From Ariolimax columbianus (Eukaryota > Mollusca > Gastropoda > Stylommatophora > Arionidae): DNA of 64,000 nt. Each line of letters opens with the position of its first letter. Position 1 is the stretch's first letter. The stretch is from assembly GCA_036924085.1 (NCBI GenBank), contig JAVGWX010000004.1:13514454-13578453 (forward strand), in the 5' to 3' direction. Under the pieces are notes generated by a model. That model saw nothing but the letters and a program-made list of their open reading frames with translations. It was not told the origin of the DNA and searched no databases. Positions 42,791-53,539 of this stretch are shown piece after piece. Position numbers and translations under genes: made by a program.

Positions 42791-43482
42791 CAGTTCAATT
42801 CAAATTGCAAATACTTTTAGTGACCAATAGTAATACCATTTGCACAGATGAAGACCATTCCGTGTATCCTAACGGTCTGACACTATAATCAAGAGAACTG
42901 CACTAACTAGTTATGGATTAGCCTCCTTGTAGCTCACCAAATTGCCGGTTGGTTAATGGAGAACGTGTTTCTGAATTCCTTAGTGAGATATAGACATGAA
43001 CAATTATTGGCGACCGAATACGGTCTCTCAAGTTCTTGTCGTTCAGATGGCTTGCCGATTTGCCTGGCTATCACATATCGTCGCACCAACTGACTTGAGT
43101 AATTACTGCGCTCTAGTTGTCTGCTTGTTATATCACCATTTTAAAACTTCAGGAACCACCTGCTTCTGTTGTCTGTTATAGCTTCTCACTATTGTTTCTC
43201 TTTTTATAATTATGTACTCTCATTTCTAGTCGCGTGTATTTGCTTGCTTCTTTGTGACGGTTTTTGTTCAATCTTCGCCTTGTAGTTGGTAGGTAGTAAT
43301 GGATGCCGCTTAGACAACAAGACATGTCCCGTCAATCGTCCGTGACCACGATGAAATGTCGTCACCGTCTGCACGCAGTTAGGATGATGTCATTCTGAAC
43401 TGTTACAGTCAGGTGTTGCGAGGACGGCCGCGGAGGCAGAACTATACAGAAAAGAGTAGTTTGCCAGCCTTTATGTGCACGT
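42791..43482. other. no gene recognised
   Basis: Unique-looking sequence with short frames. Confidence 0.5.
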
Positions 43483-43680
43483 GAGGAGCGCGTGGTCGAA
43501 TGGTTTCGAGGCCTGCCTGCCGACAAGGAGGGCAGCGGTTCGAATCCCCGGTATGGTATATGTTGTTTTTCTGTTTGGGGGGAAATAAACAAACATAGCC
43601 AGCACACGACGTGGCGACAGCAGTGGCGAAGCGGTCTGTAGTCCTCAGCCTTCAAAACCCCTCGTCTACCCCAGGAATTT
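43483..43680 (+). mobile_element. tRNA-like SINE, second family
   Basis: A tRNA-like head at 43483-43556 has A-box TGGTCGAATGG (43493-43503) and B-box GGTTCGAATCC (43537-43547). Its spacing is that of a class II (Leu/Ser-like) tRNA with a long variable arm. It is followed by a unique body, including GTCTGTAGTCCTCAGCCTTC, up to about 43680. The stems are imperfect, so a SINE or tRNA relic is more likely than a functional tRNA gene. It differs from the heads at 9425 and 35950. Confidence 0.65.
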
Positions 43681-46600
43681 GAAAAAATGTATGACAGTTG
43701 TTGTTTTTATGTGCATGTCCTGTGTTAGAAGGTGATGGGTGAGACGTCCTCCGGAAGACAGGCGATGTGTCCAAATAGACGACGACGGTTTAGCATGGCG
43801 GAAGTGCTTTCGAGGGCAGTCCATTAGGTTGCTTCATCGTTTGTAATCCGGGCATGCCAGGGGTTTGACAAAATGCACATCTGGTTACTCATATGAAAGG
43901 TTTCAGTGTGCATCTAATCCATTTGCAGAGACATGCAAGCAGGGTGGGATCAAAACAGGTTTTGTAAATGTGAAGCTTGATATTCGGTGAAAGTTTCTGC
44001 TTGGTACAGACTCGATGCATGGCGTTTTTTGTCGAAGGCAAAAATGTTAACTCCACGGTGGTTTTCACTTTCATGGGCAGCATGTACGATTCAGGTTCAC
44101 ATATCCACTTGAATCCATCACTAACAGAATCGGCCTTGCATCGAGTCTGGACTTAGTAGAGACTTTCACTAAATACCATGCTACTTTAACGACAAACTTC
44201 TACCGAGACAGATTTGAAGAGCACATGGTTTACTCTTGGACAAGGAGAAGACGAGACAGTGGGTTAGGTCATCATGCCTCACAGAAAGTTGAGTCCTGCT
44301 ACAATGAAATTTCGAAGACTTCATACGTGACGGTTTTGCCTGTTGTAGAACTTTCGTCATGTCTTTACTCTAATCTCCATAGCCTACTATAGTTCAGATA
44401 GGGTGAGGGTATAACTTTGCTCTCGTGTTAAATGCCATTATTGATGCCAACAGGCCACGGATTTGACTGGAATTCACACAAGTTCAGGACCAACACTTGT
44501 GTCCACGGAATCGTGTTGCTGTATTCCATTAATTTAGCTAGATCGTTCATTTTATGGTGTTTTTCCCTCCGATTATTTTGGCATAGTCATCGGCCACATG
44601 TAATAGTATTTTGGCTACCATGTATCGTATTTCCACGATATTGTGCACATGGTTAAACGTCACGAGATTAACGCCATTCGCTTTAATTGCCGACGGTGTC
44701 GGTTTTCGTGTGGCTGTGAAATGTAAACACGGGAAAATGATGGACTAAAACACATCAGTCCCAGATTAGGTCTTGCCCGGTTAGGAAAATGCCCAAGACA
44801 CATCATTCACTCTCTGAGTGATGCCCCTACGACCCCTTGCGGTTACGGGAAAGACAAGAAAAACTGAATATACACAGATCCTACAGTCTTCTGGACCAGC
44901 ATATTGACGTCACGCCTTCATCATGACGACGACACATGCCATTACTGCATGGAACGCAACAGATTATGAAGAAGTACTGACAATCAACAAGAACTATATT
45001 TTTGGAGCTGATTATATAGTTTTCGGTTACAACCAGTTAATCAACGATGTAGGTTCTTCCTCTTATGTTTGTGAAGCTGACGGAGAAGTGTTCTAAGGCA
45101 AGACAGATTAATCATATTGCATCTCTCACTATGTGGGTCGCTTTGACTTTCACTTTGTTGCAACACTTTGTAAATATCTGTAACATATTTGGGACATACA
45201 GTTTGTGTGTCATTATGTTATAAAGATAGAGATTTGGTCCTGGCCATGCTACATTCTCAACCCATTGGATGTCACAACCCTGCTGACTTGCGGGATACCT
45301 GTTTATGGGAAAGCATTAGGGAGTATGCACTGAGGAAATATATGCATCCTGTGGTATCTGCAGTCATCTTATAATGGCATGCCCCTGGCAAAAGGTAGGA
45401 CAGTTTCTTCTTCGCTTTGAATCCAGATCACCTTGCAAGTCACCCATTTCATGGGACACAAAAGATTGCCTACACGTCTGAACAGATATGTGATGGAAGA
45501 ACATTATCGGACTCGCTTCACGTCTTTACGTCTGCTGGCTGTTTCCTTTTATAGGACTATGGTATAAACACATTTGCATTTGTATTACTCATTAATACCT
45601 CTCCTTTGTTGTGTTTGTGAAAATAAAGAACGTCAATTGAATGTGAGATCAAGAAGGAATGGGAATAATTAAAGGAAATAATAAAATCATATTGTCACCC
45701 CTTATAGCAAAAATAACGAACGTCTGAAGCGTTAAGTCTGTTCAGGCTGCGTTGTGTAATGCTAGTAATGACTGACTAAACATACAGAAAAAATAAATGC
45801 AGCTATATGGACCAATATGGCACATGAAATATAAACTAAATCGTAAACCTACTTTTACCTTATAGGAATGTGGTTCCCCAAGAGACTATTATGAATATTT
45901 CAGATTTAACATGAAGTATTGTAAGAAAACAATACTAAAAGACCACTGATGTATACAGGCAAGCAAAAAACAGGTCAGTAATCTATTGATTTATAAACTA
46001 TAAATTTGTTATGATAACAAGAAAAGCTAAAAGACACTTACGACGACAGTGTGTCCACAAGTGGCCCCAACCGCTCTAAGTGTACGTACATAGCTGAACA
46101 CAGCTTCAGAACCGCTACAACACCCGAAGGTTAATACATGATGCTAAATTCAGTTAAGGCAAGCTCCCTCACGAACTTGAGAGATAAGAGGTTGCCAGTT
46201 CTAGTGAGACTCAAGTAGAGTTCAGGCGTGGGTAATTTCTTGACCTTTAACTCGCGAGTATCGTTGTAACTAGTGCACGCGCTTTGACCTCGTGGATTGT
46301 GTCCATTATAGTAAGGCGATGTAAGCACTTCTTTTCTGGTTTAAAATGGACTTTACAAGCACACAACTGTCATTTTGTTCTTCCTCATGATCGTTTTACG
46401 TGTCCACATGCATTCATCTACTTCTTTGAGGTTCGTTCTCAAACTCCCGCTGCCAAGCCCTGAAAAAGGCTTTGCATTAGCAAGATGTAGAGTGAGATTG
46501 ATGACCAGCGCATATTCTTTCTCATTATAATCCAAGTACTGCGCACATCACATTATTAAAACAAAACCGTCTGACGTTGGGGCTTTCATCGCCTCGCCAT

Positions 46601-46950
46601 GGGCGATAAGTAACTATTAGTTGGCCATTACAAGATTTGGTGCTAATTTTTTTTTTTTTTTTTTTAAATCTTATGTTTCGTTCCAAGTTCATATATTTAT
46701 TTTCATGTCATATTTGAGGTGTTGTTTCAGGATAGGGATACCCCAAACTGAATATTAGAGCTTCCAGTGCTGATATGGTGACTCACACCGAGTAGAAACA
46801 GAGCTGTTGGATATATCTGTGCTGATGGGTCACTTACACCGAGTAGAAACATACACATCATTATACGGTTACGTCTATGCATTGAACATTTCTTATTTTC
46901 TGTTTATTGGATAAGCTACATACTGTCTAAGTTACCGAGTAGTAGAACGG
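43681..46950. other. 3.3 kb without recognised genes or repeats
   Basis: This is the longest stretch free of recognised mobile elements or arrays. It has only short frames (for example 64 codons at 43889-44083 minus, 74 at 44432-44656 plus), AT-rich sequence and a poly-T run at 46648-46666. It is the best candidate for intronic or unique intergenic host DNA. I cannot identify any exon. Confidence 0.5.
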
Positions 46951-46974
46951 TTGGAGAACTTTCTCGAACAAACA

Positions 46975-47855
46975 GGTTTCAGGTCAGCTGTCTCAACAAC
47001 AAGTTTCAGGTCAGTTCTCTCAACAAGTTTCAGGTCAGCTCTCTCAACAACAAGTTTCAGGTCAGCTCTCTCAACAACAAGTTTCAGGTCAGTTCTCTCA
47101 ACAAGTTTCAGATCAGCTCTCTCAACAACAGGTTTCAGGTCAGCTCTCTCAACAACAAGTTTCAGGTCTGCTCTCTCAACAACAAGTTTCAGGTCAACTC
47201 TCTCAACAACAAGTTTCAGGTCAACTCTCTCAACAACAAGTTTCAGGTCAGTTCTCTCAAAAAGTTTCAGGTCAGCTCTCTCAACAACAAGTTTCAGGTC
47301 AGCTCTCTCAACAACAAGTTTCAGGTCAGCTCTCTCAACAACAAGTTTCAGGTCAGCTCTCTCAACAACAAGTTTCAGGTCAGATCTCTCAACAAGTTTC
47401 AGGTCAGCTTTCTCAACAACAAGTGTCAGGTCAGCTCTCTCAACAACAAGTTTCAGGTCAGCTCTCTCAACAACAAGTTTCAGGTCAGCTCTCTCAACAA
47501 CAAGTTTCAGGTCAGCTCTCTCAACAACAAGTTTCAGGTCAGATCTCTCAACAAGTTTCAGGTCAGCTTTCTCAACAACAAGTGTCAGGTCAGCTCTCTC
47601 AACAGTAAGTTTCAGGTCAGATCTCTCAACAACAAGTTTCAGGTCAGCTCTTTCAACAACACGTTTCAGGTCAGCTCTCTCAACAATTTCAGGTCAGCTC
47701 TCTCAACAACAGATTTCAGATCAGCTCTCTCAACAACAAGTTTCAGGTCAGCTCTCTCAACAAGTTTCAGGTCAGCTCTCTCAACAACAAGTTTCAGGTC
47801 AGCTCTCTCAACAAGTTTCAGGTCAGCTCTCTCAACAACAAGTTTCAATACAACC
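46975..47855. repeat. 27/24-bp minisatellite
   Basis: About 33 units of AACAACAAGTTTCAGGTCAG plus CTCTCTC (27 bp). Some units lack one CAA and are 24 bp long. Both lengths are multiples of three, so one frame stays open for 311 codons (SFRSALSTT repeat). A block that starts GATCTCTCAACAAGTTTCAG and includes the GTGTCAGG variant occurs near 47383 and near 47542, a 159-bp higher-order period. Confidence 0.94.
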
Positions 47856-47917
47856 GGGTTTTCAATTATGGCGGAGCTACTTTTAAGACGGAGAGAAAGG
47901 GCACATATTATTTCACC

Positions 47918-48078
47918 TAATAATAATAGCTGTCCATCGTCGATGAGGACCGCCGACATCATCCTTGTCACAGATTTCCCTGTTGGGTGTGGGTGCGCAT
48001 GTGGCTGAACAGGCCAATGCGAGCACGAAAACATCTGCTACATATCGGGCACACGAGGTTTGTAGAAGGGGATGGTAT
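47918..48078 (-). mobile_element. LINE 3' end with C2H2 zinc-finger coding segment
   Basis: The minus strand encodes CPICSRCFRARIGLFSHMRT followed by H, a C2H2-type finger with both Cys and both His present. A stop follows and the element ends in a TTATTATTA tail (47918-47926). The same end occurs at 55882-56060. Homology between the two stops near 48078, so this copy is strongly 5'-truncated. Confidence 0.85.
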
Positions 48079-48530
48079 TTCACCTAGCATATAGCTAACA
48101 ATTAATATTAATAAGATCTCTAACACTTCATCCTAGACAGCATCGCTTGATTTTCCTGTCAGTTAGATACTGTATTTACATTTTCTGAACTCCCCGAAGA
48201 AATGTTTTGTTATTTTTGTTTCAGACAATTAAATGGTACATAATTACAATTCCGATGGATTGAGGTTTCTCCCTGCTGAGCTCAATTAAAGAGTCGTTTC
48301 CCTTTCGCAATAAAAAAATAAAAAAACAACAACAACGCATCATTGCTTTCCCTCCTGCTCTGTGAAGTGAAAGCGTTTTTGATTCTTGCCAGCTCCATGA
48401 TAACTCTTGTTGGCAATAGCAGGAAAACGTAGCAGTGGTAAACGCGATTGTGTTTGAATATTTACCTTACTTGCCCAGTTTCCTCACTTATTTGTCGTCC
48501 TTGTTCGTTCATTCATTATAACTTAACTTA
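48079..48530. other. no feature recognised
   Basis: AT-rich sequence between two LINE fragments on the minus strand. Confidence 0.5.
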
Positions 48531-48713
48531 ACGTCTTTATACTGGTTTAGAAGGCCCTACAGAGTCTGTATCCAACCAGTTTCATTTGCATTTTCTTCCT
48601 CTAAAAGTTATGTGCATCCAATTTATTCTTAAATGCATTAATTGTCCATTCATCCACTTTCTCCTGTGGCAATGCATCCAAGCATTCACCCCTCTCTTTT
48701 GAAAAAAAAATTG

Positions 48714-50480
48714 TTAGTCTAATTTATCCTTTCCTCTGATCATCTTATAAACCTGTATTAAGACATCTCGAATTCTTCTCTTTTCTAGACATTGTAGGCC
48801 GGTTTTTCTGAGTCTATCCTCATAACTGTAATTCTGAAATCCCGCTATCAGCCCTTTTTTGTTTTCCAGCATGTTTATATCCCCTCTATGATAAGGAATC
48901 CACACCTGTACACAGTACTCCAATCTAGGTCTAACTAAAGCTTTATACAGTTTGACTATCACTTGCTTGCTCCTATGTTTAATATTTCTTTTTATCACAC
49001 CTAACATTGCATTTTCCTTTTTCACTGTCACCTGAACTTGCTCACTCACATTACCTGTATGATCTATTATAACCTCTAGGTCCCTTTCCTTATCTATCTT
49101 TTTAATATTGTTCTCTCCCATTCTGTAATTATGTTCCATATTGGATCTACCCATGTGGATGACTGTACATTTATCTACATTAAACTCAATTTGCCAGTTT
49201 ACGGATCATTCTTGAATTTTATCTAAATCCGACATCAATATATCCACGTCCGCTTTAGATGAGACACTACTGCATAGTTTTGTGTCATCAGCAAATTTTG
49301 CAATCATGGATCCCATATTAATGTCTAAATCGTTTATATATATCAAGAACAAAATTGGTCCCAAAACCGAGCCCTGTGGCACTCCACTTTTCACTTTACA
49401 CCGCTCAGAGTACTCCTTATTTATGCCCACTCTCTGCCTTCTTCCCGTTAACAAATTATCATCCATTTGGCAACTTCTCCACCTATTCCCTATGATTTAA
49501 GTTTTCAAAATAATCTTTGATGAGGTACTCTATCAAAGGCCTTTGCAAAATCTAGATAAATAACATCCACTGGCTCCCCTTTATCTATCCTTTTAGTAAC
49601 CGCCTCTGTGAATTCTAATAGATTTGTTAAACATGATTTCCCTCTAGTAAACCCATGCTGACTATTTCTGATTAGATTAAACTTGTCTAAATAAATTATG
49701 ATGTATTCTTTGATTATTTAATCTAGCAATTTACAGACTATGCTCGTTAAACTCATCGGTCTATCATTTGCTGAATCTCAATATTTGCCGGTTTTGAATA
49801 ATGGATCACTCCTGCATCTTTCCAATCCCGTGCAACAAACTCTTTTGTAAGTGATTAAGAACATAATAATGCCAATGGTTTTGCTAGTTGGTCTCAAATT
49901 TCAAACAGCAATTTTGGATGAATACCATCTTGACCTGGACATTTATCCACTTTCAACCCCTCCAATTTTTAAAAAACCATTTCCTCTGTTATACAAATTG
50001 ATCTTAATCCCATTGCTTCCATGCCTCTTTGAAAAATATATATAAGCTCTTGGATCTTGGAGCAGTGCTCTTTTGTGTACTGATTGAGTAGATTAGCTGC
50101 CTCCCTATATTCTTTTTTTATTGTTCATGTGCTGTATATGAGAGGGCCTACTTTGTCTGTCGTTCTTTGTTTATTTCGAACATAAGAAAAGAAGCTTTTA
50201 CTATCAGTCTTGATCCTCTGACCAATTTTGTTTTCTAAATATTTTTGCTGTTTTATTCACTTTCTGAGGTATGTTCTGCTACTCCAAATATTGTAAATAT
50301 GTTTCTTTTGATTTACCTGCCTCGATATACTTTTTCCATGCTTTATTTTTAGCTCCTCTACATTAAACTACAAATCTAGTTATCCACTTTTTATGCTTGG
50401 TGTTTACCTCTCTATGTAGAACACATTCCTCTTTTAGTTTTTCTAGAACTGTTTTAAAATTAGCCCACTCTTGTTCAACA
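48714..50480 (-). pseudogene. CR1/L2-like reverse transcriptase pseudogene
   Basis: Motifs in order on the minus strand: DRPMSLTSIVCKLLD (near 49760), SQHGFTRGKSCLTNLLEF, EPVDVIYLDFAKAFDRVPHQ (motif A with Asp, near 49560), [40 protein letters not shown] (motif B, near 49370) and [13 protein letters not shown] (motif C, near 49290). The C-terminal frame 48714-49154 has ERDLEVIIDHTGNVSEQVQV, YKALVRPRLEYCVQVW and RIRDVLIQVYKMIRG. The catalytic residues survive, but an in-frame stop (near 49204) and other lesions split the gene. Confidence 0.88.
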
Positions 50481-50519
50481 TTACTTCCTCCCACAATATC
50501 TTTCTAGATTATGTGACTT

Positions 50520-50990
50520 GCTGCCTCTTTCATTTTCTTAACATCTGCCTTAGAATAGTCGTATGTTCGCGTGTTTATGTTTACTTCTTTTCCTGCAATA
50601 AGATCACAACAGATGATTTGATGGACACTTGAGCCAAACAGCTCCCAAACAGTAATGTTTTCAATCACATTTTCCTCGGTAGTAAAAACTAGATCGAGTG
50701 TGTTTTTGGCTCTGATGGCTGCTTCTACGTGTTGAAATAAATATAAAACAGTATTATTTAAACGCCACCTCCCTTAGCCTTGTATCCAACTACACTATCT
50801 TTCCTTAACATTGTATATCCCTCTATTTCAAGTTCACTATCTGCAATGTTCTCATATGTCTATGTTTATTCTTCTACATGCAGTTCCAATTCTTCTCTTT
50901 TATTTACTATACCTATCACATTTCTCACCCTTTGACTGCATCTTCTATAGCACCCTATTGCAGGCCTATCTCTAGTCTCATACTTTATAG
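50520..50990 (-). pseudogene. CR1-like endonuclease remnant with internal deletion
   Basis: The minus strand gives YENIADSELEIEGYTMLRKD and a GYKAKGGGV motif ending near 50763. It then jumps directly to AKNTLDLVFTTEENVIENIT, where the catalytic centre of the endonuclease should lie between. The final SDHQ-type motif reads SSVHQII (near 50625). The missing piece is on the order of 100 codons judged from family structure, so nuclease activity is lost. Confidence 0.8.
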
Positions 50991-50994
50991 GCCT

Positions 50995-51388
50995 AACTAG
51001 TTTAAATTTCCAACACAATGATTAAACATATACTTATCTACAATATGCTGTCCTATCTCATTTAGATGTAAACCTCTCCTGTCTAACATTTTATTTGTAT
51101 GTACTTTCACATCAACAAATTTCCATTCCCATGTCCATACACATCACCTGTAACCTGAGGTTGATACCTATCCTCTTTATTTTCCCCTCTAAGTTCTCAA
51201 TTTTGTATCCCCAATATCCATTTTTTCAAATATGTTGTGTTGTTTAAACAAATGTCTGCCAACCTCCCTCGCCTTTCAATCCCCTTCTACCAATACTAAA
51301 CCCTCACTTATATTTGCATACTTCTCTACAAAGCTCTCTGCCCTGTGAACTGTTTCCAAGCTAAGATCTCCCTTACTTCCAAATCCTG
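50995..51388 (-). pseudogene. CR1-like ORF1 esterase-type C-terminus
   Basis: The minus-strand sequence contains LDKVTGFGSKGDLSLETVHR (near 51370), SEGLVLVEGD (near 51290) and RRGLHLNEIGQHIV near 51050, ending at a TAG about 51000. The GLHLN-type motif is the C-terminal active-site block of SGNH/GDSL-like esterase domains found in CR1 ORF1 proteins (family knowledge). Frameshifts interrupt it. Confidence 0.65.
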
Positions 51389-51655
51389 TTACCTTATCCA
51401 ACCCATACCTAACTGACAACCCATACCTAACTGACAACCCATACCTAACTGACAACCCATACCTAAATGACAACTCATACCTAACTGACAACCAACACCT
51501 AACTTACAACCCTTACTCAACTGACAACCCATACCTAACTGACAACCCATACCTAAGTGACAACCCATACCTAACTGACAACCCATACCTAACTGACAAC
51601 ACATACCTAACTGACAACACATACCTAACTGACAACACATACCTAACTGACAGTG
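51389..51655 (-). repeat. 18-bp minisatellite within the LINE ORF1 region
   Basis: About 15 copies of AACTGACAACCCATACCT. On the minus strand this is a six-residue repeat (RYGLSV in one frame, GMGCQL in another). It directly abuts esterase-like sequence on the left (51388) and putative ORF1 helical sequence on the right (51700-51780), so it interrupts the ORF1 region. Confidence 0.85.
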
Positions 51656-51790
51656 GTTTAATTGTATCACCTCGACTACTCTACTGCAGCTTCTTTAAAA
51701 TTGTATCGTTTCCCCTTCTATTTTGATCTGCCTCTTTTCTATCTCCTCCAATCTCTTCTCATTTGAGCCTCTCTTCTATTCTACATACCC

Positions 51791-52099
51791 TTCAGACCCT
51801 ATATTATAGGAGACGCGATGTATACACACTGTCTATGTCTGTCATGCTTCTCTGCATATTGTTAAACTTCTGCTTCCTACCGCTGTCGTACTATTGTAGC
51901 AGAAGAGCTACTCACCAATCTGCCACTTTTATTGTAAGCACAACTTCTTCATCTTCTTCTTTGATCGTTCTTTGCAAGTATCAGGATGTAGTCCAGATAA
52001 AGTTTTGAGTTGTGTCGTAGTTTACAGCTTGACTCCGAAATTTGCACTTTTCGGTTCGACACCGAGTACATCGTGAAGGTGTAGTTAGTAGGTCTTTGC
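51791..52099. other. no gene recognised
   Basis: Unique-looking sequence. The word GTTGTGTCGTAGTTTACAGC near 52010 also occurs near 4243. Confidence 0.5.
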
Positions 52100-52104
52100 A
52101 TCTA

Positions 52105-52760
52105 TGGTTCGCTGGCCCTGGCTCTTTTGGCAGCTCTGGTCGCTGGCCCTGGCGCTATTGTCATCTATGGGTTGCTGGCCCTGGCGCTATTGTCATCTAT
52201 GGGTCGCTGGCCCTGGCGCTATTGTCATCTATGGGTCGCTGGCCCTGGCGTTATTGTCATCTATGAGTCGCTGGCCCTGGCGCTAATGTCTGCTATGATT
52301 ATCTGGCCCTGGCGCTATTGTCATCTATGGGTCGCTGGCCCTGGCGCTATTGTCATCTATGGGTCGCTGGCCCTGGCACTATTGTCTGCTATGATTATCT
52401 GGCCCTGGCGCTATTGTCATCTATGGGTTGCTTGCCCTGGCGCTATTGTCATCTATGGGTCGCTGGCCCTGGCGCTATTGTCATCTATGGGTCACTGGCC
52501 CTGGCGCTATTGTCAGCTATGGTTCGCTGGCCATGGCACTATTATCAGCTATGGATCGCTGGCCCTGGCACTATTGTCAGCTATGGGTCGCTGGCCCTGG
52601 CGCTATTGTCAGCTATGGTTCGCTGGCCCTGGCGCTATTGTCAGCTATGGTTCGCTGGCCATGGCACTATTATCAGCTATGGATCGCTGGCCCTGGCACT
52701 ATTGTCAGCTATGGGTCGCTGGCTTTTACGCTATTGTCAGCTATGGGTCGCTAACCATTG
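52105..52760. repeat. 32-bp minisatellite
   Basis: About 20 copies of a 32-bp unit (GGGTCGCTGGCCCTGGCGCT plus ATTGTCATCTAT). Left units end in TCATCTAT and right units in TCAGCTAT. A four-unit block with the GGCCATGGCAC variant recurs 128 bp apart (52530 and 52658). As 32 is not a multiple of three, the repeat peptide rotates through frames and all three plus frames are open. Confidence 0.94.
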
Positions 52761-52844
52761 CAGCTCATGTATTGCTCAGAATCTTGATCATATAATTGAA
52801 CTAAGCATGATTGGTCTGTGCTGGCGACTCCATTCTAGAAACAT

Positions 52845-52848
52845 CAAT

Positions 52849-52885
<37 letters not shown>
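52845..52885. repeat. (AC)n microsatellite
   Basis: A pure CA run of about 32 bp (52849-52880) with CA-rich flanks. Confidence 0.95.
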
Positions 52886-53539
52886 AGCACAGACATACAA
52901 GGAACACACAAACACATAAACAGAGATAGTGATGGAGTGAGAGAGGTGGGGGCTGGAGAGGCCTTTATATGCCTACACATAACCGCAGAAGAACGAGACT
53001 ACTGTGTGAAGTCAGATTTGTATTGTCGAATGTACGTCATTCGGTGGTGTTGCTGTCTTTATGCTAGTCTTAGTTAGCATTTAGTATTATGATATGGGCA
53101 AAGGTAAGCGAGGCACATCTCTATTTCGGCAAGCTCCAGTTAACCCAGCTGTAAATGGATATCTGGCAAACTACTAGGAAAGCAAAAGGAAGCGAGAAAA
53201 AGAACTGGGATCCCTGACTCAAACAACCTGTGAGTCAGTATGCTGAAGTCTCTAACAACTTCACTCCCCGACAGTAGTGTAACTACTATGGGACAAGCCT
53301 TGACTTAGAATACTAAAGTCTCTAACAACTTCATTACCTTGAAGTAGTGTAACTACTTTGGTACTACGTAACTACTTTGCCTTCTATTATTATAAAGTCA
53401 TAGTGTAATTAATCTATCAAATGATATGTTGTGTTAATATTCAAAGTCACTACACTTCAGGCAAATCTATAGGTGTACAATCCCTTTCAGCAATTAGCGA
53501 ACGGTGATGCTTTCTGAAGTTCGCTTGTCGTACACACAC
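52886..53539. other. no gene recognised; SINE-tail-like word
   Basis: Unique-looking sequence. ACCCAGCTGTAAATGGATAT at about 53144-53163 matches the tail of the SINE at 35845, so a decayed SINE probably lies here. A duplication of about 78 bp (CTCTAACAACTTCA with GTAGTGTAACTACT) is seen at about 53250-53360. Confidence 0.5.

Larger units (their letters stand above)
48535..51790 (-). mobile_element. CR1/L2-like LINE, near full length but decayed
   Basis: On the minus strand, from right to left, there is an ORF1 part with an acidic/basic helical stretch (near 51760), an esterase-type end (about 51000-51390), an AP-endonuclease remnant (50520-50990), the RT (48714-50480) and a 3' end near 48535. 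An ORF1 esterase together with an AP endonuclease and no RNase H fits the CR1 group (established for CR1-like LINEs). Several frameshifts and stops and an internal endonuclease deletion make it inactive. Confidence 0.85.

Noticed and set aside
43483..43556. A functional Leu/Ser tRNA gene
   Set aside because: A and B boxes are good but the acceptor and anticodon stems do not pair convincingly, and a SINE-like body follows. A tRNA covariance-model search would decide; a high score with paired stems would reverse this.
46951..47886. 311-codon Ser/Phe/Arg-rich open frame resembling a repetitive secreted protein
   Set aside because: It consists wholly of the 27/24-bp minisatellite. There is no signal peptide or unique domain, and another frame is open as Gln/Ser repeats.
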